Shown piece by piece: positions 19,445-27,860 of a stretch of DNA of 27,860 bases. A model generated the notes under the pieces. That model was not told the origin of the DNA. It made no database searches and saw nothing but the letters and a program-made list of their open reading frames with translations. Each line of letters begins with the position of its first letter. The stretch's first letter is position 1. The stretch lies in NCBI GenBank assembly GCA_025529335.1, contig JAMYHX010000536.1, positions 1 to 27,860 of the forward strand, read 5' to 3'. A program made the position numbers and the translations under genes. This DNA is from Rhizopus sp. PT2906. Lineage: Eukaryota > Mucoromycota > Mucoromycetes > Mucorales > Rhizopodaceae.

Positions 19445-22400
19445 TTATTTTACGGATAAAGGCGAGTTGCACGTAGGGCATCTATGTCTTTCAGGATTCT
19501 TGGCCATAGTACGGATTTTGCTACATGACTCTTCTATCGTATCTCCACAGGGCAAACGTACCGAGATAACTTGAGTACACGGACCACAGTTTTGGAAGCA
19601 ATAGTTGGTGCATGGGTGTCTACATTCTAACATCTTACCACAGGGATGTTTACAGAGGATATTGTCATGATCATAAGGATGACACTTGAGTAGACACTAC
19701 ATTTAATATGAGTGATACTTGTATTTACTCTGTGTATGTGTGTGTATAGATTCATACCTCGTGTCCACATCTGAGCTTTTCCCCACAAGGTTTATTGCAG
19801 CCTCCTTCAGATACATCTGTAAAGTCTACTGCATATTGAATCTCTGTAATCACATTATGCTTAACACACTGAAGCGGCAGCCTAGTGTCAATCATTCTCT
19901 CTTTTCTTTCTTCCAAATTGGCTATAATTTCATTCCATAATTCACTCTTGTCACACAGTAGACTAGCATTTCCCAGGATATACATTCCCTATATAGAACA
20001 TGAATTACCCTATCCTAAAGAGCCAATTCCACTTACATGCTTTGCTCTTGAGAGCGCTACGCAGACACGATTAGCTGCCTTTAAGAAACCAATTTGGCCA
20101 TTAGAGTTGCTACGGACCAAGGACAGAATGATGATCTTGTTTTCTTCTCCTTGATATCCGTCCACACTGGATACTTTAACTTGGTTAGGATCATACATTG
20201 GAGTTCTCTCCTCTCGGAGCATCTTTCTCAACATCATTTTCTGCCCAGAATACATTGTAATGATTGTAATCTCTTCTGCTTTATAGCCTTGTTGAAGTAA
20301 GTAAAGCGTAAGTCTGGCTGCTATCTTGGCTTCATGTTCATTCACTTTGGAAGCAGAGTCGGACAAACTTGTTTCTTCTTCTTGGTGACTCAAAAAAAAT
20401 AGAGGTTGAGCCATTCCTCTAACAGGTGGATATTTTGATACATCCGGATGATCCTGAAGTGGAGGATCTCGGTAGATCGGATTGATCAATTGACGAATGG
20501 CAGGTAACATACGTCTTTGGTGAGACAGTCGTGTAAATGGGAACTGATTTATAATCAAACGTTCAAACAAAGAGACAGACAGTCCATGAACTTCAGACAG
20601 CTTGTGAACGGATGTAGAAGGTCTCAATTGTTGGTGATCACTAATATATGATATTAAAAACCAATCTACCGCATCCTATCTTTGTGCACTTACCCAATCA
20701 GGATCAAATGCTCTAAAGAACTAGTGAGAGCAGAAACAATATGGGACTCTACCATTTCTGCAGCTTCTTCCACAACCATAACACGAGGGCGTATTTCTTC
20801 TAATAGATCGTGATACTTTGCCTATTTGTACATGTGAGTCACTAAATAATACAGCTCAGAAAGGGTACTTACTGCAGCAGTACTAGTCATGCCAACCACA
20901 CGATTCTCTCTGCAAATCTTTGCCTCATACTTGACCATGACAGATCGAATTTCGGCAGAAATACTTGTGTATTTACTCATCAACCGGCGTAGAGTAGCTT
21001 CCAAAGATTGATTTCTCAAATCAATCCATTCCTTGTGCGCCTTCAATCGAACACTCAATGGCCACATAAATACATCATCCTCTTTCATCCATCTTTCTAA
21101 AGACTGGTTTTCCGAAGGCTCGTTTTCCCAAGATTGGCTTTCTTCTTTAGCATCATTTCCCCATATATCATCCACATCATCTATTTCATCAAAGAAGTCA
21201 AAGTTTGTCTTGCTCATTACAGCAGGTTTTTCAGTTTTATTATAGTTGACAATCCTTCTCCCTTGACGTTCGCCCGGGTTGACTTCTGTGAGTCGTTGAT
21301 AAGCCTTGCCGAGAGATATGAAACGATTTTTAGCTCTATTGTCAAAATCATCGCCTTGAAAGTTTCTCTGCATTTCTTCAAACTGATCTTCTTCAATGAT
21401 TTCATTTTCATCAATCATGTCTTCATATACAACTCCCTTTGTTTGTTCGAGCAAGTCTTCTGCCAGTTCATCAAATGTCGTTTTGTCACTATCAGTTACA
21501 AACTCAATAGCTTCCTTAAGCCATATCTCAATAGGATTCGTTGTCTTTTCTTTGGCCTTGTGCATTCTATTTGGATTGCCTTCGTCCCAGAAGCTGTTCG
21601 TGTTGTTCAATGCGTCATTGTCGTTATTCTTACTATGATTACTGCGTCTTCCACTCTTTCCCCTTCTTTTCTGATCTTGTGGCGGTTTCTTTGTTGGCAC
21701 AACAGATGTTATTTCCCATTCGTCATCAGAGTCACTAACTAAGCCTTGAGCAGAACCTGAATCGTGCTTCTTTTCTCTGTTGGTCGCTCTCTTTAAGCAT
21801 TCTAGCTGGCGTGGTCTCAGTGCTTTGATACTTTCGAGAAACTCGAGTGTCACACATGGTTGCTCATACAGTTCGATGATTGTTTGTTCTATTTGTGTCA
21901 TAATATCCTCACGAGAGCGATAAAGTCGACTGATACCGCGTGGACCCTTTAAGGCTTTTTTAAGTTCATACATTGTGTGCTCTTTCAATATTTCTGATTT
22001 TGATCTCCCACCCACACGAACGATCTTGTCATTATAAGCCAAAATATGCTCCAAGAACTGGTCAAGAGCTAATTATAGAGTAAGTGACTTATACAGTCAT
22101 GATTTCTATCCTTACCATGATTGGTCTGACAAATACAGACAATGGGCCCCAACGACTCATTAAAGTTATTCAATAAGACTCTCATAGCATATGTACCTAC
22201 GAATGTTTTACCAGTACCGGGTGGACCTATCAATAAGTATTAGAACAGTCTAGAAAATAAAGAAAGAATCCAACCTTGTATGATGGAGAGATTTCTCGTC
22301 AAGATTGTCTTGAGTGCATCCAATTGGGTCTTATCCATTCCTGTTCTATATTCTGGCCAACTTCCCATGATGTCAACTGGCCATCGTTCATCTCTGACAT

Positions 22401-23624
22401 GCCTTTTGAATACATTGATGTCATACACCCTTTTTCTGGCAGCATAGTGCGGTATAAGAATATCTTTTGATAAATTGACAAGATAGGAAGAGAATGGAAA
22501 TTGATCAGGCTCGACCTTCTGAAGTACTTTAAGTACATGTCGATAAGCTTCAAAATAACCATTCGTTGCTTCAATCATCACATAAACATCTTTATCAGTC
22601 AAGGTTGGGTCACCAAAACCAAGAGGTTGATCCTCGTTATCCCTCTCCAAGTATATATCAATCAAGTACTCAAATCTATCAGGACCCTTCATTGGTTCTT
22701 CTTCTCCTCTATCAACCACAGTTGCAATTTTCAAATCGCTTTTAAAGTGATCTTTTGACAACAATACAAGAGAACCAGGCATCAATCGTTTGGACTGTGC
22801 CCACTGGACACGTACAGAGTAAGGTAGTCGGAAGCTGATTCTATACAACGGTTGACGCGAACCAAACACGATTGCGTTCAATTGCACCTATTAAAAATAA
22901 GAATTAGTGAATCAGACATCGCTTCTTTAGTATTCATCGTCATTTACACGTTCATAAAGACGAAAAGGCTTTTGAATTGACAACTTTTCCATGGATTCTC
23001 CCATAGTCTCTGCTTCTTTGAGAGAAGCATGCTCTTGTCTGTATCCATTTATTGCTTCTCTCAAGGGTAAAAGAAAATCATGACGCATCAATTCAAAGTG
23101 CGTATAAAGATACTCTTTTACGCTCTCGTAGGGGGACCTTAACTTGTTCACGGGAACATCAGGTATAGGTGTACGATAATCTTCTTCTGCTTGGTTATTG
23201 TTAGGGGGTGTCATAAGATCGTCATAGTCAGGTACGATATCTTGATTACGAAAGGAACCATAGTCAACCACCTTGGTAAAGACAGGGTTCTCGGGCTCTT
23301 CAAGATTCAAACGAAAAGTTACTGTAAGTGCTTCGTCAGAATAATTTGTTTTAGACGAAGGTTCGTTTCTTTGCTGTTGAACACCATAGTTGTCATCAAA
23401 GCTCCAATCGCGTTGTTTAATAGGTTGAGAGACTTCGAAATCGTTAGTCAGAGCATTGAATGTGGCATTAACAACAGGTGGTTCATAGCTATTGACGTAT
23501 TATTTTATATGAAATATATATGAAAAATGATTATACATTGCACGCAAAATATTGATTACTCTAATGAATCCCAGTCAAAACTATTCCATTTGGATCGTTT
23601 ACTATCGCTTTTATTCTTGGACAT
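19445..23624 (-). CDS. rnhA: ZNFX1/Hrr1/SAD-3-type SF1 RNA helicase, rnhA class (9 exons)
   Basis: Exons: 23624-23560, 23488-22948, 22887-22275, 22226-22116, 22068-20873, 20821-20694, 20640-20037, 19988-19758, 19696-19445; introns 47-71 nt; 1246 residues. The N-terminal part is acidic and polar, then SPYESVKEYLYTHFELMRHD, a block typical of ZNFX1-type proteins. Walker A GPPGTGKT is at 407-414, VCICQTNHALDQFL is motif Ia, VMVVEEAAEM (about 856-865) is motif II, GDHQQLRPS motif III, SVDGYQGEENKIIILSLVRS motif V and NRVCVALSRAKHGMYILGN motif VI. A long acidic insert of about 350 residues separates Ia and II. The C-terminus has an NFX1-like Cys/His array (CGEKLRCGHE, CGKMLECRHPC, CGPC). Relatives act in RNA silencing and meiotic silencing with RNA-dependent RNA polymerase (family knowledge). 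An RNA helicase of this class, rnhA, flanks the HMG gene in Mucorales sex loci. It follows the HMG gene in tandem, ATG 65 nt after its stop. Confidence 0.92.
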
Positions 23625-23689
23625 TGAATACAGTTGAAAATAAGCAGAAAGAAAAAGAGAGAAAAAAAATGTTAGTGGGGTTTGATATT

Positions 23690-24249
23690 TTAGTATTCAG
23701 GCAAAAAGGATAATAGCGTATACAGGTCATAGTCTAAAGACAGTATATCTAAGCTTGAGCCATCACGATATTCCTGTAGATCGCGGATCATTAAAGAAGG
23801 CGGTGTAGTTATATTGCACTCAAAATCTATTTGGGCTTCTTGATGAATAGGCTCATTATTCTCTATTTGGTTCACGGATGTCGAAACGAATCGTCTATCT
23901 AAATCTTCTGTTAAGCTCTGCTTGTTTTTCTGACGCGGACTGTATTTATAGTTTGGGTATTTGTTTCGATGCCTCAACTTCTCTTCTTCTGCCAAACGAT
24001 GGTAATAGGAGCGAACTTCTTCCTTTTCGTTTCTCCACATTTCCGCTACCGCTTTCGAAAAATCTTTGCTTAGTATTTTTTCTTTAAATCGCAAATTCTT
24101 TTGCTTGGTCTGCCTGTATAGTAAAAATGCATTCATTGGTCTTGGAGTCTTTTTATTTGTGACAGACTGTGAATAACCAGCAGCATTCTTCCTTTGGGTT
24201 GTAAGAGACCTGTTACGTTTGACTCGTCCACAAAAATAAGCAAGGACAT
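23690..24249 (-). CDS. sexM/sexP: HMG-box sex-determining protein, SexM/SexP type (2 exons)
   Basis: Exon 1 24249-24217 (11 residues, MSLLIFVDESN), intron 24216-24167 (50 nt), exon 2 24166-23690; 169 residues. The HMG box covers residues about 19-89: PRPMNAFLLYRQTKQKN, then AVAEMWRNEKEEVRSYYHRL and a basic end HRNKYPNYKYSPR. The PRPMNAF start, W-R-N-E, the Y-x-x-L-A-x-x-E-K and the K-Y-P-x-Y-x-Y-x-P-R ending are the marks of mating-type (MATA-HMG) boxes. The rest is a short acidic tail with no domain. One such small HMG gene next to an RNA helicase gene is the core of the Mucorales sex locus; this supports a role in mating-type identity. I cannot tell the plus (SexP) from the minus (SexM) allele by eye. 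The start is inferred: the box frame is open upstream without an ATG, and the 50-nt intron brings in the nearest ATG. Confidence 0.85.
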
Positions 24250-24354
24250 TACGGGAGCACGATTGCCGAAAAACTTAAAAAAACAAGGAAGAAAAGCATA
24301 GAAAAGAAAATCGAGTTGTAGAAGCTATTTGTTTGATTTGAGCATTATAGAACA
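24250..24354. promoter_or_regulatory. Divergent promoter region of the HMG gene
   Basis: About 105 bp between the start of the HMG gene (minus) and the ATG of a small plus-strand frame. It is purine-rich on the plus strand, so pyrimidine-rich on the strand of the HMG gene, like other leaders here. Confidence 0.4.
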
Positions 24355-24600
24355 ATGAAAATAGATGTTCTTTGTGTTCCAGAGGCTTTAAAAAAGGGGG
24401 TATACATTTTGACTTTTTGTCCCAGGACTTCTGTCAATGCCGATATTGCACTGGAAATAAGATGTCGCTTCTCAAACATAACAGCAAACGGATATTCTTA
24501 CAAACAAGGTAAGCTAAAATTATGCTTAATGTTTTATATAAGAAAATACACATACTTTCGATTTGATCAAATTATTTCCTTTTTCGATAAGTGGGTATAA
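24355..24600 (+). CDS. Small open frame beside the HMG gene, possibly spliced
   Basis: 81 codons, beginning MKIDVLCVPEALKKGVYILT. The first about 52 codons are mixed and protein-like; then a strong donor (CAAACAAG then GTAAGC, exon end about 24508) suggests that the rest is intron. A candidate acceptor CATTGACAG lies near 24690, but I could not find a convincing continuation. It may be the first exon of a small sex-locus gene, a non-coding transcript, or chance. No family recognised. Confidence 0.25.
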   Translation: MKIDVLCVPEALKKGVYILTFCPRTSVNADIALEIRCRFSNITANGYSYKQGKLKLCLMFYIRKYTYFRFDQIISFFDKWV

Positions 24601-25286
24601 CAGCCATGCCCTCCTTGTTTTTTTGTGTGAGTGATATATTCAACCTGCATGGAATACCATTAGTTAATTTATATAAGGTCATTGACAGAAAAATTCATCC
24701 TACATGGCTTCTCTTCTGACATATTATTTTTCTTTCGAGTTTTTTTTTTCGAGTTAGCAATCTCAATTTACCAAGTATAATCTCAAATTCGTTCATTTGA
24801 AGCAACTGCTATACTCACTGTATTTCAACAATGTACACATCAGAAAGAAGCATCGAGCAAATACAAGCTAACAAGCTTATTCTGCATCTGAAAATAGTAG
24901 ATTTGATAATGATTCTACTTTCGTTTCATCGAGTAGAATTGTCCTATGCGATTAGATTATTTTGCATTTGAATTTAAGAAGTTTAATTTACAATAAACTT
25001 TTTGTCCACAACGCAATACCCCAGCTTACACAGCCTTGAACTGCTTCATCCTCAAGTAATCAAGGAACGGGTCTTTTCACTCCAGTGTATTTGCCTTTGT
25101 TTACTTTTGTCGATTCAGTCCATTGCTCCTTCATCCTATCCTTTATGAAAAATCATGCAGTTCAGGTCCCTCTTGGCTATTTCAGAATCCGCAGTTTAAA
25201 CTTTTGTTTACGTTGATTGGCTGTTCAAATGTTCGTAATTTAACGCTGTAGGCACTGCAACTATTTCTTTTATCAAAAAATCTCTC
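24601..25286. other. Gene-poor spacer between the HMG region and VPS27
   Basis: I see no reading frame of note and no triose-phosphate transporter remnant on either strand. There is a short direct repeat TTTCGAGTTTTTTTTTTCGAGT (two TTCGAGTT copies, about 24734-24757). GATTGGCT (a reversed CCAAT, about 25216-25223) lies about 65 nt before the VPS27 start. Confidence 0.45.
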
Positions 25287-27479
25287 ATGAGTTCATTCTG
25301 GTGGGGTCAAAGTGCATTTGACGAATTAATTGGTGAATAAACAAATGTTAACAATAACTTAAACATACTCATTCTATTTATTTAGAAAAGGCAACGTCTG
25401 AGCTACTTCCTGCTGGTCAAGTAGACTTGGCACTTCATTTAGAAATCAGTGATCAAATTAGAAGCAAGAAAGTGACCCCTAAGGAAGCTGTTCGGTCACT
25501 TAAACAAAGACTATCTCATAAAAATCCCAATGTCATATTGGCTACTTTATCGGTAAGCTATTCTTTATAATTTTGCCAAGACAAATAAATAATAAGGAAT
25601 ACAAAAGTTGGTAGATACTTGCGTGAAAAATAGTGGTAATGGATTTGTTAAAGAGGTAGCTACAAGAGAATTCATGGAAGAGGTAACACATGTCTTGAAA
25701 ACGGCAAGCAATCAAGATGTCAAGCATAAAGTACTCTACTTGGTTCAAACTTGGGGAATAGCTGCTAAAGGAAACCCATCCCTAAGCTATATCACGGGAA
25801 CATACAGTTTGTTGAAAGCGGAAGGTTATGCATTCCCTCCAGTTACGGAAAAGATTGATTCTATCTTTTTAGAAACGGCAGTTGTAAGCTTCTTATTTCA
25901 TACTTTATTTATTTCTGCTTATTGACTTGTATCTCAGGCACCGGAATGGACTGATTCTGATGTGTGTGAACGATGTAGAACACCTTTTACTTTAACAAAC
26001 AGAAAGGTAACTATTATAGAATTCAAAAAGCACTGTATTAACTTAATGTAGCATCACTGTCGAAACTGTGGTGGTACATTTTGTCAACAATGCTCTTCTA
26101 AAAATGTTCCTCTACCACACTTGGGAATTAACGATGTAGTTCGTGTATGCGATGGATGCTATATCAAGGTCAAGCTGTCCAAGATTGCAGATAAAGAAAC
26201 TGTATCTCAACTCTTAGGCACACCAACTACCACCTCGGCCTCTACTTCTTCTTCATTAGCCCCAGTTTATGCACCTTCAACTAGCCAAAAGACAACCGAA
26301 ACAGCAAAGGATGATGATCAATTTGAAGAAGATTTGAAGAAAGCTATTGAAATGTCGTTAAAAGAATCTCAGCAACAGCAACAGCAACAGAAGTCTGTGA
26401 GCTATAGTTCCAAGCAAAAGGAAGAAGAGCAGGAAGATGCGGATCTCGCTGCTGCTATCGCCGCTTCCTTGGCTGATATGAAAATCTCATCAGCATCCTC
26501 ACCTTCCGCAGCAACTTCAAAAATTACAAACGACAAGAGCAATGAATTATCGTTGACAGATATGGAAAATATTCAGCTATTTTCAACATTAATGCATCGA
26601 ATTCAATCAATAGGAGGAGACGTCTCGGGGGACCAGCAGGTGAATCAGCTTTATACGGAAATCGGCTCTCTTCAGCCCAAACTAGTAACAACGCTCAATG
26701 AAACTTGCCAAAAACATGGTAAATATATAGAGATGACGATATAACCCTATTACTAAATTTTATCTATAGAAAGGTTTGTTCAACTTCATCAAAAGCTAAA
26801 TGAAGCTGTCAAAGCCTACGATCGCCTGCTTCACCAGAGATTATCACAAGCTCACAGAAACAGTGGTTACGATTACTCATACCCCGTACAAAATTACTAT
26901 TCTCCCGTTGCTAATCAATATCCCCCTCCTATTACTACCGCTATTGCTACTGCTACCTCATCGCAACAAGCGTATATCCCCCCTGCTTCAAGTACCAACG
27001 TTAACTCAGCAAATGCTACTGCTGCAACTTCACCTGTTAGTGCTCCTAATCCTAGTGTTATGTATCCTGATCTTGGAACAGTAGCTACCTCCCCACCTAT
27101 TCAGTATCCTGCTACACAGCAGCAACCTATGCAGTACAACCCTTCCTCCACCCAACCACAGTTCCCCCTTCCTACCTCTACATCCTATCCACAAGCGTAT
27201 TATCCACCTACTCCTGCTCAAATGAATACACAATATCCTCCTGTTCAGCCACAACAATCTATTCAATATCCCCAGCAGGCTATTTCTCTATCGCAACCTC
27301 AGCAAGCAACATCACAACAACAGCAGCAGCAGCAGCAGCATTATTCCCAACCACAACCACAGAAAATAGTAGAGCCTTTGAACACTAACCATTACTATAA
27401 CCAACCTATTCAACCACCTCAACATAATCAACAGCAGCAGCAACCTGTAGTTGATGAAGCCCCATTGATTGAACTTTGA
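25287..27479 (+). CDS. VPS27: ESCRT-0 subunit Vps27 (VHS-FYVE-UIM), 6 exons
   Basis: Binds ubiquitinated cargo and PI3P on endosomes and starts sorting into multivesicular bodies. Exons: 25287-25332, 25386-25552, 25608-25883, 25938-26006, 26052-26718, 26770-27479; introns 45-55 nt; 644 residues. VHS domain at residues about 8-150 (FDELIEKATSELLPAGQVD, then TLSLVDTCVKNSGNGFVKEV). FYVE zinc finger at about 164-225 with WTDSD, the basic patch RKHHCRNCGGTFC and RVCDGC. Two ubiquitin-interacting motifs at about 276-291 (EEDLKKAIEMSLKE) and 313-330 (DADLAAAIAASLADMK). A GAT-like helical region follows (DMENIQLFSTLMHRIQSIGG on), then a long Pro/Gln/Tyr-rich tail with poly-Gln. The protein ends in PLIEL, a clathrin-box motif, as in yeast Vps27. 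The start is set by MSSFWWGQSAFDELI joining in phase to the VHS. AATAAA at 27519-27524. Confidence 0.97.
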
Positions 27480-27794
27480 GCGAACAACTTTATTAGTCTG
27501 AATGCCAAGAGATACTAAAATAAAGAATCTTTCCTCATTTAACTTTCTTTTTTCACTCTGCCCTCGGCTCTGTCTTTGTACTAACAGAGAATAGCATTAG
27601 GAAAGCATAAATAAAAAGGAAAAACAATATTAACTTATTCTGCATAATGTCATACACTGCACCAAAAAGTTGTTCTTAAAGAGACGCACGCAAAAGGGAA
27701 AGGTATAAGCTAAACAACACGTGACTATATCACGTGAATATCACGTGTATTTATAATGATATATTAATCTTACCGCTTACCCTTTCATAAGCGG
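27480..27794. promoter_or_regulatory. Spacer with three CACGTG boxes
   Basis: After the VPS27 poly(A) signal (27519-27524) no gene is seen until the tRNA. Three perfect CACGTG boxes sit within 30 bp at 27718-27723, 27731-27736 and 27742-27747. Such boxes are bound by bHLH factors of the Cbf1/Pho4/USF kind (family knowledge). Confidence 0.55.
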
Positions 27795-27860
27795 TCCTCA
27801 ATGGTCCAGTGGCTAGGATCTGTCGCTTTCACCGACATGGCCGGGGTTCGATTCCCCGTT
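27795..27860 (+). tRNA. tRNA-Glu (UUC anticodon), cut by the window end
   Basis: The 5' acceptor strand TCCTCAA is at 27795-27801. The anticodon stem TGTCG/CGACA (27821-27825, 27833-27837) closes the loop CTTTCAC with anticodon TTC at 27828-27830. The T arm CGGGG-TTCGATT-CCCCG is at 27842-27858. The window stops two bases into the 3' acceptor strand (TT, matching the A-A end of the 5' strand). No intron seen. Confidence 0.93.

Noticed and set aside
21134..21742. 202-codon plus-strand frame opposite the helicase
   Set aside because: Shadow of the acidic insert of the helicase; hydrophobic and Phe/Ser-rich as expected from reading acidic codons backwards.
1..27860. CRISPR arrays, rRNA, insertion sequences, bacterial operon signals
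   Set aside because: None seen; the window is eukaryotic with spliceosomal introns, and the only RNA gene found is the tRNA at the right end.

Overview
The window looks like nuclear DNA of a Mucorales-type fungus (Mucoromycota). Genes are compact and broken by many short introns (mostly 45-61 nt, GT..AG). AT-rich spacers carry AATAAA signals. Protein families fit an early-diverging fungus: mitochondrial ATP synthase beta, SAC1, VPS27, glutathione reductase, a fungal-specific transcription-factor domain protein, an HMG-box protein and a ZNFX1/Hrr1/SAD-3-type helicase. I rebuilt the splice forms by hand; every intron was checked for phase, and for the recognised families also against the expected protein reading.

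Layout. 0-3.2 kb: two unrecognised coiled-coil genes, convergent. 3.3-5.1 kb: repeat-rich ground with a decayed reading frame, a ~230 bp foldback repeat and a broken OTU-like gene. 5.2-9.3 kb: ATP2 (minus, 4 exons) and a cytochrome P450 (plus, 5 exons, first intron GC-AG), divergently arranged. 9.3-11.3 kb: a gene-poor stretch with further copies of the repeat seen at 3.7 kb and fragments of reading frames. 11.4-15.5 kb: a NEPRO-like gene (minus) and SAC1 (plus, 12 exons), divergent. 15.6-17.2 kb: glutathione reductase. 17.4-19.2 kb: an intronless fungal transcription-factor-domain protein with no zinc cluster. 19.4-23.6 kb: a 9-exon helicase of 1246 residues. 23.7-24.25 kb: a small HMG-box gene in tandem with the helicase, only 65 nt away. 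25.3-27.5 kb: VPS27 (plus). 27.8 kb: a tRNA-Glu(UUC) cut by the window end.

The main result is that 15.6-24.3 kb has the hallmarks of a Mucoralean sex (mating-type) locus: a single small HMG-box gene (sexM or sexP type) next to an RNA helicase of the rnhA class, with glutathione reductase nearby. The usual partner on the other side, a triose-phosphate transporter (tptA), is not in the window; the next clear gene is VPS27, so the locus may be rearranged. The helicase belongs to the family linked to RNA silencing in other fungi and animals, so the locus joins sex determination to an RNAi-type gene. I could not decide between the plus and minus allele from sequence alone.

The other genes are mainly housekeeping: ATP production, phosphoinositide turnover at ER/Golgi, glutathione redox balance, endosomal sorting and nucleolar RNA processing. 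They share no evident pathway.
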